A stretch of DNA of 25,460 nt from a virus: positions 1 through 25,460 of IMG/VR virus record IMGVR_UViG_3300031673_000434; one strand, given 5' to 3'. The translations under genes were made by a program, and so were the position numbers. Under the pieces are notes generated by a model, which worked only from the letters and a program-made list of their open reading frames with translations, made no database searches and was not told where the DNA came from. Below are positions 14,554 through 22,569 of this stretch, piece after piece (position 1 is the first letter of the stretch; each line of letters opens with the position of its first letter).

Positions 14554-14987
14554 TGTTTGATAATACTTTACGCCAGAATAAACTGATTGTGTATCGGCTT
14601 AAGCGCAATTATGGCGTGAGTATTGTGTATACGCGCATTACAAGTGTCGTTAATAATGTTGAAACAGGCGCGATAACACCAACCTTGCAAGAGATCAGTA
14701 TTCGTCGTGCTATTATTGGTCCGGCTTTGATTTTAAGGGATTTTGTGTATGACCTTTCTTTCATCGCAGCCAATAAAAACTTTACATATGGTGGTTATTT
14801 TGATACTGGCACACGTGCACTCATTGTTGACAGTAAAGATTTGCCATCAGGATTTGCCCCAAATCTGGACGACTATATTGTGTATGACGATGAGAAATAT
14901 GCTTTTAAAGAAGTGGCCCCACTGGCTAAGAAGTACGCTTGGGCGATGACACTTAAGCAAGTTGCTTCTATACCAGTGCCAAGTTAG
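14553..14987 (+). CDS. Head closure/head-tail joining protein (predicted)
   Basis: A 144-residue protein. ATG at 14553 overlaps the preceding stop (TAATG) with GAGGG 7 bases upstream; an earlier in-frame ATG at 14532 lacks a clear site. The sequence is mostly beta, e.g. LIVYRLKRNYGVSIVYTRIT, a central segment around YGGYFDTGTRALIVDSKDLP, and LDDYIVYDDEKYAFKEVAPL. The phrase 'D-Y-I-x-Y-D-x-x-K-Y' followed by a strand resembles stopper/head-closure proteins (SPP1 gp16, HK97 gp7 class), which define a base in terms of 'Y.V..V.P' strands. Order in the cluster (coat, then this, then tail completion, then tail tube) fits this job: sealing the filled head and docking the tail. Sequence similarity alone is weak. 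Confidence 0.6.
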   Translation: MFDNTLRQNKLIVYRLKRNYGVSIVYTRITSVVNNVETGAITPTLQEISIRRAIIGPALILRDFVYDLSFIAANKNFTYGGYFDTGTRALIVDSKDLPSGFAPNLDDYIVYDDEKYAFKEVAPLAKKYAWAMTLKQVASIPVPS

Positions 14988-14995
14988 GTGGAATA

Positions 14996-15472
14996 ATGTC
15001 TTTGAATCAGAACCTAACACGATGGATTATTGCTTCTATCTCAAAGCATTTTGAAGATAGAAAGCAAAGCTTAACTGTATTCATCGAAGGGCAAATCCGT
15101 AAGACCAGAGAATTGTTAGATTTCCTAGAGCTTCGTATTGATGGTCCGAATCAAACGGAGTTAAGTAAGGGTTTCTGGCAAGTATATGTGGAGATTAATG
15201 TTTTAGTACAGTCTGCACAAAATGCTGCAAATTATCATCGTATCTACAACTCAGTCGGTATTGCAGTGGCAGCGTTCACACAGTCGATTTCGATTTTAAA
15301 ACTAGGTACAGCTGTTGGCGACGATGGTTCATTAGTTGGATGTCTTAATCTTCAAGGGGACAAAGAAGCACGCGAACGTATTCAAATCAGCCATTTCGGT
15401 CAAGTCGAGCCTGAGACCGGTATTTTTCAATCTAGTGTCGAGGGTCATTACGTGGCGACGTTACGCGAATAG
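14996..15472 (+). CDS. Tail terminator/tail completion protein (predicted)
   Basis: A 158-residue protein with ATG at 14996 and GGTGGA about 4 bases upstream. A helical start (RWIIASISKHFEDRK) is followed by FIEGQIRKTRELLDFLELRI and an alternating strand region (FWQVYVEINVLVQS), then ISHFGQVEPETGIFQSSVEG near the end. An alpha/beta protein of this size, directly before the tail tube gene, matches tail terminators that cap the tube and join it to the head-closure protein. There is no diagnostic motif that I can read, so the call leans on order. AGGAGG for the tube gene overlaps its last codons. Confidence 0.6.
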   Translation: MSLNQNLTRWIIASISKHFEDRKQSLTVFIEGQIRKTRELLDFLELRIDGPNQTELSKGFWQVYVEINVLVQSAQNAANYHRIYNSVGIAVAAFTQSISILKLGTAVGDDGSLVGCLNLQGDKEARERIQISHFGQVEPETGIFQSSVEGHYVATLRE

Positions 15473-15481
15473 GAGGATGGT

Positions 15482-16030
15482 ATGAGACTTACTGGTAAGA
15501 GAGGATCGGTATGGGTTCCTGTCTATGCCCAAATCGATCTCAAGAAAGCTACCATCTCCATCAAAGATGGTGGTGTCGGATCAGCACAGAACTCACTCGA
15601 TATCACAATAGGTGAAGGCAACCTAACCTATACAGAGCGAAAGAATATCGAGTACACGTTGGACCGTGGGAATCTTGATGAAGTCCGTGAGGGCGATCAG
15701 GTTCCTGTGGACGTTTCTCTGGATGCCGTTTGGGAGTATATTTCTGGTGGCTCAGCTTCTGGTGCGACACCCACTATTGAAGATGCTCTCAAGAATACCG
15801 GTCCGGCAGCGGGTTGGATTTCGACAGACTCTGATGCATGTCGGCCTTTCGCTGTAGACCTTGTGATTACATACTTACCTACACCTTCAACCTGCGGTGA
15901 TCAGGAAATAATCACACTGTCGGATTATCGGTATGAAGAGTTGGCGCACGACCTCCGTGCGGGTACAATCGCAACGAGTGGTCGTTGTAATGTTGTAGAA
16001 GCAACTGCCGTTAGAACTGCACAGGTATAG
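15482..16030 (+). CDS. Major tail tube protein
   Basis: A 182-residue beta-rich protein; ATG at 15482 has a perfect AGGAGG (15471-15476) 5 bases upstream, consistent with heavy expression. The pattern KRGSVWVPVYAQIDLKKATI, GEGNLTYTERKNIEYTLDRG and REGDQVPVDVSLDAVWEYI fits tail tube proteins, where a beta sandwich carries a long hairpin loop that builds the tube lumen. Three of four cysteines lie in the second half. It precedes the chaperone pair and the tape measure, the invariant order in long-tailed phages; with no sheath gene beside it the tail is non-contractile. Function is inferred from size, strand pattern and order rather than from a signature motif. Confidence 0.78.
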   Translation: MRLTGKRGSVWVPVYAQIDLKKATISIKDGGVGSAQNSLDITIGEGNLTYTERKNIEYTLDRGNLDEVREGDQVPVDVSLDAVWEYISGGSASGATPTIEDALKNTGPAAGWISTDSDACRPFAVDLVITYLPTPSTCGDQEIITLSDYRYEELAHDLRAGTIATSGRCNVVEATAVRTAQV

Positions 16031-16071
16031 GAACCAACTACCGACCTACCGGGTAATGTAGGGGAGGGATC

Positions 16072-16542
16072 ATGAAGATCGCAGGCAAAGTATTATCAGG
16101 ACCGCGCATTGAGACAATTGTTCTGCCACGTCAAGGTGGGGACGTTGTTATTAGGGCGCAAGCTGTTCTTAATTTTGACGACTTTGAGAAGCAGTGCCCG
16201 CAGCCTGAGCCAGAGAAACGTATGTACCCAGGAGGTAAAGAGGTTCTTTTGGTTGACTCAAAAAAGTATAAAGATGCCTTATCAGCATACGCAGAGAAGC
16301 AAACAAACTGGATGATGATTAAATCACTAGCGGCCACTAAGGATCTTGAGTGGGACACTGTTAATCTCAATGACCCTGACACCTGGGGCAACTATATGAC
16401 TGAAATGAAGGAGTCTTTTACCTTCGCGGAAGTCGCTATGATTATGGGTGCAGTAACTGATGCCTGCGGGATGAATCGGGCCAAAGTTGATGAAGCGACT
16501 GAGCGTTTTTTAGCCGCTCAGGCGGAGATGCCAGAAGAGTAA
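16072..16542 (+). CDS. Tail assembly chaperone G
   Basis: A 156-residue protein; ATG at 16072 follows GGGGAGGGATC, with GGAGG about 4 bases upstream. N-terminal beta strands (IAGKVLSGPRIETIVLPRQG) are followed by FDDFEKQCPQPEPEKRMYPG and a helical half (YAEKQTNWMMIKSLAATKD, then ESFTFAEVAMIMGAVTDACG), as in small acidic tail chaperones. These bind the tape measure before tube polymerisation and are not in the virion. Near the 3' end (16506-16512) is a slippery heptamer in the right phase to move some ribosomes into the -1 frame, joining this protein to the next frame, as in lambda G/GT. Unshifted translation stops at 16540-16542. Confidence 0.8.
   Translation: MKIAGKVLSGPRIETIVLPRQGGDVVIRAQAVLNFDDFEKQCPQPEPEKRMYPGGKEVLLVDSKKYKDALSAYAEKQTNWMMIKSLAATKDLEWDTVNLNDPDTWGNYMTEMKESFTFAEVAMIMGAVTDACGMNRAKVDEATERFLAAQAEMPEE
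16506..16512 (+). promoter_or_regulatory. Programmed -1 ribosomal frameshift site (T TTT TTA)
   Basis: In the chaperone frame the codons read CGT TTT TTA, giving the canonical X-XXY-YYZ heptamer U-UUU-UUA. Slipping back one base continues at AGC (16512) with no stop until 16746-16748, producing a 225-residue fusion (147 residues from the 0 frame, 78 from the -1 frame). A small CCGC-TCAG-GCGG hairpin (16514-16525) lies 1 base after the heptamer; it is short and close, so its role as a stimulator is uncertain. Confidence 0.8.
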
Positions 16543-16748
16543 AGTTGGCCCAGTACCGTACAGAAGAATACGCAGTATGGCGGGCTTGTGAGAGATTAGG
16601 AATAAGGCCACCAAATGTTCAAGAAGCATGGGACGACACAGACATTTGGACACAGTGTATGGCTATCGCTTATAGCCGTATACGAGAATATGAAGATGCA
16701 GAAGAACACGAGAATCTCTTGCGGGCCAGTGGTCTGCAAATACGGTAG
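16512..16748 (+). CDS. Tail assembly chaperone T extension, made by -1 frameshift
   Basis: A 78-residue extension in the -1 frame of the preceding gene. It reads SRSGGDARRVKLAQYRTEEY and then a helical stretch with VWRACERLGIRPPNVQEAWD and MAIAYSRIREYEDAEEHENL. The YSRIREYEDAEE-type helix is common at the end of phage GT proteins, which recruit tail tube subunits to the chaperone-coated tape measure. An independent start (TTG at 16545 after AGAAGAG) is possible and would give 67 residues, but the in-phase slippery heptamer upstream makes fusion the better model. A G-rich hairpin follows 8 bases after the stop. Confidence 0.78.
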   Translation, partial: SRSGGDARRVKLAQYRTEEYAVWRACERLGIRPPNVQEAWDDTDIWTQCMAIAYSRIREYEDAEEHENLLRASGLQIR

Positions 16749-16756
16749 TAAAGCTG

Positions 16757-16783
16757 GTGGGGAGGGGCATAGTCCCTCCCCAC
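16757..16783 (+). terminator. Strong hairpin after the chaperone genes
   Basis: GTGGGGAGGG (16757-16766) pairs perfectly with CCCTCCCCAC (16774-16783) around GCATAGT. It is followed by TTAG and not a T-run. In arm sequence and loop it closely resembles the hairpin after the coat gene, so both are probably the same kind of element: partial terminator, or RNA-processing or stabilising structure. Confidence 0.55.
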
Positions 16784-16799
16784 TTAGTCTGGGGATATC

Positions 16800-17333
16800 A
16801 TGCGCATAATAGTCAGTGGTAATCTAGTGAATAATAAGAGAGTGCCTATACGGCAAGTTCTTAAAACATACCACAACCGCTTGAAGCAATTATGGCGTGA
16901 TAGTGTGAAGGAATTTATTTTGACAGCTGTAGATGCTATGAGTATTGACACTGGAATGTCAGTAGCATCCTTACAACCTTTGGCTACAAAAGTACAATTA
17001 AGATCAATTATCCTTGAAACATTACGTGGCAAAGGACCAAAACCTCGTAAGGGTTATGTGGATTTACAGGGTGTATATCATGCGGATCAAAATAAGTCTC
17101 GGGCGCATGGCGAGCGGCTTGGTAGCCATGCCTATAAATTGTCTTTTGGCACACCTGACAATCCTGATCTCAGATTCTCATTTGATATTGTAGTTTTTCA
17201 ACATCAGTTCCATGAACCAACATGGAACAGTCTTCAGAAAGGTAAAGAAGCTTTTATAGCATATTTTAAGTCGAATTTTGATGCAGTTGTGCGTGTCAAT
17301 GACCTTATTGCTCAATTAGTTACGGGGGTCTAA
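16800..17333 (+). CDS. Tail protein of unknown role between chaperones and tape measure
   Basis: A 177-residue protein; ATG at 16800 has GGGG (16791-16794) 5 bases upstream, right after the hairpin. A basic helical start (RQVLKTYHNRLKQLWRDSVK) leads into AVDAMSIDTGMSVASLQPLA, a phrase of the 'DTG-x-S-x-x-S' kind found in neck/tail completion proteins of the HK97 gp10 class. Then comes a segment with ADQNKSRAHGERLGSHAYKL and strand-rich FSFDIVVFQHQFHEPTWNSL, ending in a helix. Those proteins usually sit before the tail tube gene, so the position here is displaced. It may be a tail completion factor or a tape-measure-associated protein. The stop is one base before the tape measure start. Confidence 0.55.
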   Translation: MRIIVSGNLVNNKRVPIRQVLKTYHNRLKQLWRDSVKEFILTAVDAMSIDTGMSVASLQPLATKVQLRSIILETLRGKGPKPRKGYVDLQGVYHADQNKSRAHGERLGSHAYKLSFGTPDNPDLRFSFDIVVFQHQFHEPTWNSLQKGKEAFIAYFKSNFDAVVRVNDLIAQLVTGV

Positions 17334-17334
17334 G

Positions 17335-20300
17335 ATGCCAGAACAATTAAATTTTGGCGCACATGAAGAGGGTACAGTACGATTACTAAAAGACTTAGCG
17401 GCCACCGTCGCAGTTGTAACTAAAGAATTAGTTGATCTTAAAAAGTCTGCTGTTACCTTCAATATTGAAGGTGAAAAGATATCTGCTGTTCTAAAGGGCT
17501 GGAATGCGGCTGGCCAAGAAGTCACAGCAACAGTAAGCAAATTAGATAAAGAAGTAGCTAAAGTAAGTGTGGTAGTTGCAGAAAATACAAAGAAGACTAA
17601 GGATAATACAGCCGCGCTTAATGATCAGAAGAAAGCACAAGAAGAATTGATTAATGTTGCACAACAACGTGTTGAAGCGGAGAAAGTACGGCGTAGTATT
17701 TCACAGGGGCTCTCACAAAAAGACGTTTTTGCAACTGATGCTTCAAGACCAGAGATACTTAATTTACAAAGAGCTAGGTCAAATCTTATTGAGTATGTTC
17801 AGGCAACTAGAGTCTCCGCTAAACAGATTAATAAAATCTGGCGTGATGTTGCTGCTGATAATATACGTGCAGCAACTGGTGAGAATAGAAAACGCCAAGA
17901 ACTTGTTAATAAGGTTATTATAGCACAACGGCAGTTAGGTGATTCTGCAAAAAAAGCGATGAGCCAGACGAGCGATGCAACAAAGACTGCAACAAAATCA
18001 GTACAAGAGTTCACACTATCTTGGAAATCGATTAGACGAATCATAGAGATTCAGATATTGCGTAGACTCGTGTTTGGACTAAGTAATGTTCTCCGCCAAG
18101 CAACAGTACAAGCTAAAGAATTTTCTAAGGCTGTTGCAGAAATTCAGACGATATCCCAGAATGCTAAGCTTACAACACAAGAATGGGAAAGTGGATTAAC
18201 CCAACTTTCAAATGCTTTCGGATTAGATATTCTCGATGTAGCAGAAGCTGCCTATCAGACACTATCTAACCAAGTTGCTGAGGGTGCTGAAACATTTAAG
18301 TTTCTTGAGAGCGCCATACGGTTTGGCATCACTACACAAACATCGGCGACTGAATCAGTGCAGTTACTTACGTCAGCCATCAACGCATATGGTAAGGATA
18401 CTGATGAAGTAGAAGCAATTGCCGCAACATTCTTCAAGACAATTGAACTAGGTCGTATCCGTGGTAGCGAACTTGGAAATACATTTGGGCGTATCGCGAT
18501 TCTAGGATCACAACTTGGCATAGAACTTGAAGAACTACAAGCCTCACTAACAGTCCTTACACGACGCGGTGTTAAGACAAGTGAAGTCCTTACACAGATT
18601 AGAGGCTTCTTACTCAAACTTATCAAGCCAACTGGAGAAATGAAGAAGCTCTTTGAAGACCTAGGTGTGGAATCAGGCGAAGCAGCTATCGAGGCTTTCG
18701 GATTCAGTGGCTTCTTAAAGATTCTTGAAGCAAGGACTGCTGGTAGTAGTACGGAATTAGCAAAATTTGTTTCTAGAATCAGAGGACTCATCTCGGCTAT
18801 TGGTCTTACTGGAGAAGGCTTAAAATCTTTCCGTAAAGACTTAGACGAGATTAAAAATGCAACAGAGTCATATGAAACAGCGGCAGAACTTGCTTTCAAT
18901 AATGTTGGTCGTACCGCTGATAAAATCTTCCAAGAGATCACAAACACTTTACGTGACGAATTTGGTAAAGAAATTCTTAAACTGATTGTTGCAATCAATG
19001 AAAATTTTGTAACTTTTCATATATTGATAAAATCAGTTGGTAAAACCCTTATAGTCTTTGCTGGTTCGACTATATTAGTTAAAGTCCTTAGAGGGTTAGC
19101 GGCTTACATAGTTAGTATTAGGACAGCTACAACTGCAACAATTGTTTTTGGTGCTAAAGCCAAAACAGCAGGTGTACTTTTTGGTGCGGCTTTTGGGGGT
19201 ATTGTTACGGCTGCTGTTGTTGCACAAGGTGCTATTGAAGCAATGATACGTGACTGGATTGCCGTTCAAGATCGGGTTCATAAGGAAACAGAAGAGTTCC
19301 ATGATAGAACAGTCAAAGCTATCGAGGCACAGACACAAAAAGCTCTTAAGTTTTTTGATGACGTCGCACAAAGCATCCAGGATGAATATGCTATAGTAGC
19401 AGCAGAAGTTGCAGAAATTACGGGGGTTCTTGATAAAGAATATAAGATTCAAGCAGCCTTAAGTAAGAAGGCCGCAGAAGCTTTTAAAGCGGCTTACACA
19501 GAGTCAGAAAAAGTTATTACAGACGTCCTAAAAAGAATTAATGATGAACAGAAAACAGCGATTAGTGATATAGAAAAGCTGACTAAGTTCGTGAAATCTT
19601 TCCGTGATAGTGTTGAGCAAACACTCTTTAGTAGGAAACTTGAATTAGCACCAAATGTGGATGAGCAATTCTCTTTGATAGAGACACGTATAAGTGTATT
19701 ACGCGAACGACTTAACAATGCTTTTAAGACAGGTAATATTGACTTAGTGCAAGAACTATTCCGCAGTATCGCTGGCTTAAAGGGTGAACTAGCCTCTCTT
19801 GATCGCGAAGCTATTGACAAAGGCGGAGAAATTCGTAAGAAATTACTTGATAATAATCTAAAAGCGGCGCGTAAGATCGAAGAATTCCAAGATAAAATCA
19901 AAGAAGCTTTCCGTAAGCGCGATCGTAAGGCACTAAACACATTAGGTTCCCAACGCATAAAGGATATTAAAGAAGCTCGTGATGCCGAAATCGAATTGAA
20001 TAAAGAATTAGAAAAGGTTCAGAGTAAGCGTCTTGGTAAATATTTTAGCTCATTTTCAAAAGATCTTAACGCTCTTGTCAAGGAGGCAGAAGACAAAGGT
20101 AAGCAGATGCAAGCTAATCTCCTTGAAGAGGTCTTAAAACTTGAGCAAAAGAAACTTGCAACACAGCTCCGGAATGACCGAATCAGGGCGAATGTAGCAG
20201 AACTACGCGCTGAAAAGCCGGATGAAGATTTCTTCAAGAAGAATGCAGAAGAAATTAATAAGCTCTTTACAGAACGCATTAAGCTAGTACAGAAGACAGC

Positions 20301-21333
20301 AGCCGAGTTACGTTCATTTGGCCAAGAAACAGCTGCTTCAAAATTAGAGGCACAAGTAACATCCGAGCGTGAAGAAGTTATTATCAAACTTATCGCAAAA
20401 GATGAAAAAGATAGATTGAAAAGAGTTGGCGAACTTGTCAAACTTAATCTTGAGATTATTGACGGGTTAAAAATGCAGGGGGACGAAGCCCGTAAGAATT
20501 TGGAACTGGCCATACTTGAGGGCACCAAATTAGCTGAGTCTGGTGCACTTCTAGCAGATATAGAAAGAGCTAAAAGGAGGTTAATCCGTCTTGATAAACA
20601 AGGTGGGATATCATTTGGCGTATTAGACGCAACAGACGCAAAAATATTAACGCAAACCGTTAATACTCTTAACGATGATTTCAAAGTATTTTTAGATAAT
20701 GGCGAACGTAGTAAAGAAGTAGGAGAAGGTATTCGGAAGACCCGTGTACTTTTTGAACTTTTTGGCGCCAAACTTAGCAGCACTGCTAAGGACCAACTGC
20801 GATTAATCGAACAGCAAATAGCCGGCACTAGTGAATTACGTGGCTCTGTTGCGGATATTCTAGCAAAAGAGAAAGAGCAGCAGTCAATACTTAAGACGCT
20901 AAAGATCACACATAAAGACACTTCTGATTCTGCTGCCAACGATAACAAAAGAGAACTACAGACAATTGTTGATCTTCAAGGTGCCTATGCACAGCTTTCT
21001 CAAGCATTGATTGATAGGCCGGCTGTCAGAATACCAGAACCAGTAGTACCAGACACTTACGCAAGAGGTGGTATGGTATCGTCTTTTGATCGTGTGCCCT
21101 CGCTGCTGAGTCCTGGCGAGTTTGTTGTTAATGCCAAATCCGCACGTAAATTCCATAGTCAACTTGTGGGTATTAACAGTGGTATGGCACGCGGCGGTTC
21201 TGTATCGACTACAACAGTCGGTGATGTACATATACATGGCTTCCAACAGAGTGGTAGTCCTGATACAGACGTTGTACGACTTGGTAAAAGACTTCGCCGA
21301 CAGATACGGCGTGGAATGGTCAAACTATCATGA
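17335..21333 (+). CDS. Tail tape measure protein
   Basis: A 1332-residue protein, the longest in the window. The N-terminus is coiled coil (NTKKTKDNTAALNDQKKAQE). Residues about 240-500 match the TP901-type tape-measure core (AVAEIQTISQNAKLTTQEWE; DVAEAAYQTLSNQVAEGAE; RIRGSELGNTFGRIAILGSQ). Two hydrophobic stretches follow, about 562-597 and 602-637, including LFGAAFGGIVTAAVVAQGAI, likely to enter the host membrane during DNA injection. Then comes a charged coiled coil of about 600 residues. The C-terminus has the conserved ARGGMVSSFDRVPSLLSPGE motif found in many tape measures. At about 0.15 nm per residue the tail would be near 200 nm. ATG follows the previous stop by one base, and its TGA overlaps the next ATG. 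Confidence 0.93.
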   Translation: MPEQLNFGAHEEGTVRLLKDLAATVAVVTKELVDLKKSAVTFNIEGEKISAVLKGWNAAGQEVTATVSKLDKEVAKVSVVVAENTKKTKDNTAALNDQKKAQEELINVAQQRVEAEKVRRSISQGLSQKDVFATDASRPEILNLQRARSNLIEYVQATRVSAKQINKIWRDVAADNIRAATGENRKRQELVNKVIIAQRQLGDSAKKAMSQTSDATKTATKSVQEFTLSWKSIRRIIEIQILRRLVFGLSNVLRQATVQAKEFSKAVAEIQTISQNAKLTTQEWESGLTQLSNAFGLDILDVAEAAYQTLSNQVAEGAETFKFLESAIRFGITTQTSATESVQLLTSAINAYGKDTDEVEAIAATFFKTIELGRIRGSELGNTFGRIAILGSQLGIELEELQASLTVLTRRGVKTSEVLTQIRGFLLKLIKPTGEMKKLFEDLGVESGEAAIEAFGFSGFLKILEARTAGSSTELAKFVSRIRGLISAIGLTGEGLKSFRKDLDEIKNATESYETAAELAFNNVGRTADKIFQEITNTLRDEFGKEILKLIVAINENFVTFHILIKSVGKTLIVFAGSTILVKVLRGLAAYIVSIRTATTATIVFGAKAKTAGVLFGAAFGGIVTAAVVAQGAIEAMIRDWIAVQDRVHKETEEFHDRTVKAIEAQTQKALKFFDDVAQSIQDEYAIVAAEVAEITGVLDKEYKIQAALSKKAAEAFKAAYTESEKVITDVLKRINDEQKTAISDIEKLTKFVKSFRDSVEQTLFSRKLELAPNVDEQFSLIETRISVLRERLNNAFKTGNIDLVQELFRSIAGLKGELASLDREAIDKGGEIRKKLLDNNLKAARKIEEFQDKIKEAFRKRDRKALNTLGSQRIKDIKEARDAEIELNKELEKVQSKRLGKYFSSFSKDLNALVKEAEDKGKQMQANLLEEVLKLEQKKLATQLRNDRIRANVAELRAEKPDEDFFKKNAEEINKLFTERIKLVQKTAAELRSFGQETAASKLEAQVTSEREEVIIKLIAKDEKDRLKRVGELVKLNLEIIDGLKMQGDEARKNLELAILEGTKLAESGALLADIERAKRRLIRLDKQGGISFGVLDATDAKILTQTVNTLNDDFKVFLDNGERSKEVGEGIRKTRVLFELFGAKLSSTAKDQLRLIEQQIAGTSELRGSVADILAKEKEQQSILKTLKITHKDTSDSAANDNKRELQTIVDLQGAYAQLSQALIDRPAVRIPEPVVPDTYARGGMVSSFDRVPSLLSPGEFVVNAKSARKFHSQLVGINSGMARGGSVSTTTVGDVHIHGFQQSGSPDTDVVRLGKRLRRQIRRGMVKLS

Positions 21334-21818
21334 AATTTGAAGGACGTTTCAAAGTAGTACATAAGGATAAGACTGGCCAGATTAAGGGAGTCTACTACCT
21401 TAAGAATGGTGTCACAAACGTAGGTAAGGATCGTATTCTTGCCACGATGTTTAATGGTACGGCGCTTTCTTCGCCGTGGTATATCGGTCTTATTGATAAT
21501 GCTGGTTTTGTTGGCCTATCGGCTGCTGATACAATAGCACTCCGTGCTGGTTGGACCGAGTTCGTAAATTATGATGGGGATGTTAGGCAGACATGGGATG
21601 AAGCGGCTGTTTCTGGCCAAGAAATTGTAACAACTACACCAGCTACATTCACAATATCCAGTGATGGTTCAGAGATTATCGGGCTTTTCATTGTTGATGA
21701 CGATACAAAGGGTGGTACTGTAACTGGTACACTCTGGTCAACCGGTCTCTTTGACGCGGTTAAAACACTTGATGATGATGACACTTTGGATGTTCAATAT
21801 GAAATATCGGTGAGCTAA
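21330..21818 (+). CDS. Small conserved phage tail protein
   Basis: A 162-residue protein translationally coupled to the tape measure by an ATGA overlap; no strong Shine-Dalgarno is seen. The sequence VTNVGKDRILATMFNGTALS, WYIGLIDNAGFVGLSAADTI and AGWTEFVNYDGDVRQTWDEA belongs to a pattern I recall from many phage tail regions (YIGLIDN-x-GF ... AGWTEF), whose role is not established. The second half is beta-rich and ends in acidic DDDDTLDVQYEISVS. Its place directly after the tape measure suggests a component of the distal tail or tail tip. No enzymatic motif is visible. Confidence 0.68.
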   Translation: MKFEGRFKVVHKDKTGQIKGVYYLKNGVTNVGKDRILATMFNGTALSSPWYIGLIDNAGFVGLSAADTIALRAGWTEFVNYDGDVRQTWDEAAVSGQEIVTTTPATFTISSDGSEIIGLFIVDDDTKGGTVTGTLWSTGLFDAVKTLDDDDTLDVQYEISVS

Positions 21819-22189
21819 TGAGCTTCCAAATATATTTAACTTCTCCGTCAGATGGTATAGTATTACCTAATCCTGAGTTAGGCGATGCGCGCCGTTTGGA
21901 TACACAAGTACTTAATCGTGAGACACGTGGTGGCGAATATAAGTCTTTTAAAGATTCTGATTGGCCCGTTAAAGAAATACATGTCTATGAATGGCCGCTT
22001 TTGGATAATACTGAACGCGATAATCTTGAAGCGTTCTTCGTAGCAAATGCTGGTGAAGCAGTGCATATTATTGACCATAATTCTGATGAGTGGGATGGTG
22101 TATTTTTAACGGACGTTCTTGATATTAGAGTCAGTAAAGACGATTGTACATATGCCACTAGCCTAGAGTTTTTGGGGGTAAAAGCATGA
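21818..22189 (+). CDS. Distal tail protein A (paralogue of the next gene)
   Basis: A 123-residue protein starting in a TAATG overlap with the previous gene. Strands around LTSPSDGIVLPNPELGDARR and RETRGGEYKSFKDSDWPVKE lead to a helix (NTERDNLEAFFVANAGEAVH) and a closing strand DCTYATSLEFLGVKA. The order 'strand, GDxxR, strand, helix with AG-x-x-V/I, D-x-x-x-x-W-x-G, strand ending EF-x-G-x-K' is repeated in the next gene, so both share one fold. The layout resembles tail-tube-like or distal tail proteins that ring the tip. The next start overlaps by ATGA. Confidence 0.65.
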   Translation: MSFQIYLTSPSDGIVLPNPELGDARRLDTQVLNRETRGGEYKSFKDSDWPVKEIHVYEWPLLDNTERDNLEAFFVANAGEAVHIIDHNSDEWDGVFLTDVLDIRVSKDDCTYATSLEFLGVKA

Positions 22190-22569
22190 TAACTTTTGCT
22201 CATCCATATGCGGCTCCAACACTTAGCGTCATACTAAGAGATCCTGAGTATGGCGATTCGACGTTGGTTAATGTTAGAACACAAGTGCGGCAATCTATGT
22301 CAGGAGAGATTCACTCTTTCCGACGGACTTCTGCTACACGTGATTTGTTACTGACATTTTCTGAGATATCTAAGCCAAAGGTACAGGAGTTAATAGACTT
22401 TTTGACAACTGCGGCTGGCGATGAGATCAAATATACTGATTATGAAGCAGTAGTATGGCGTGGTTGGTTAATAACTAATCCGGCAGAATTTATAACCAAC
22501 AGCAAGAAAGATGGTACTTGTATTGAAGTTTCAACCATAACGCTTGAGTTCAGAGGGAGCAAAGTATGA
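22186..22569 (+). CDS. Distal tail protein B (paralogue of the preceding gene)
   Basis: A 127-residue protein starting in an ATGA overlap with gene A and itself overlapping the hub gene by ATGA. It aligns end to end with A: LRDPEYGDS against LPNPELGDA, GEIHSFRRTSATRD against GEYKSFKDSDWPVK, the helix KPKVQELIDFLTTAAGDEIK against TERDNLEAFFVANAGEAVH, VVWRGWLITNP against DEWDGVFLTDV, and LEFRGSKV against LEFLGVKA. Identity is low but the motif order is the same. It is probably a second ring protein of the distal tail, or a hetero-oligomer partner of A. No separate Shine-Dalgarno is evident, so stoichiometric coupling is plausible. Confidence 0.65.
   Translation: MITFAHPYAAPTLSVILRDPEYGDSTLVNVRTQVRQSMSGEIHSFRRTSATRDLLLTFSEISKPKVQELIDFLTTAAGDEIKYTDYEAVVWRGWLITNPAEFITNSKKDGTCIEVSTITLEFRGSKV

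Noticed and set aside
16036-16060. Hairpin CCTAC...GTAGG before the chaperone gene as a terminator
   Set aside because: The stem has only 5 bp with an 8-base loop and no T-run; too weak to support.
20019-20948. Minus-strand 309-residue Ser/Leu-rich open frame
   Set aside because: It is the antisense of the Lys/Glu/Leu coiled coil of the tape measure, which gives Ser/Leu/Phe-rich shadows without stops.
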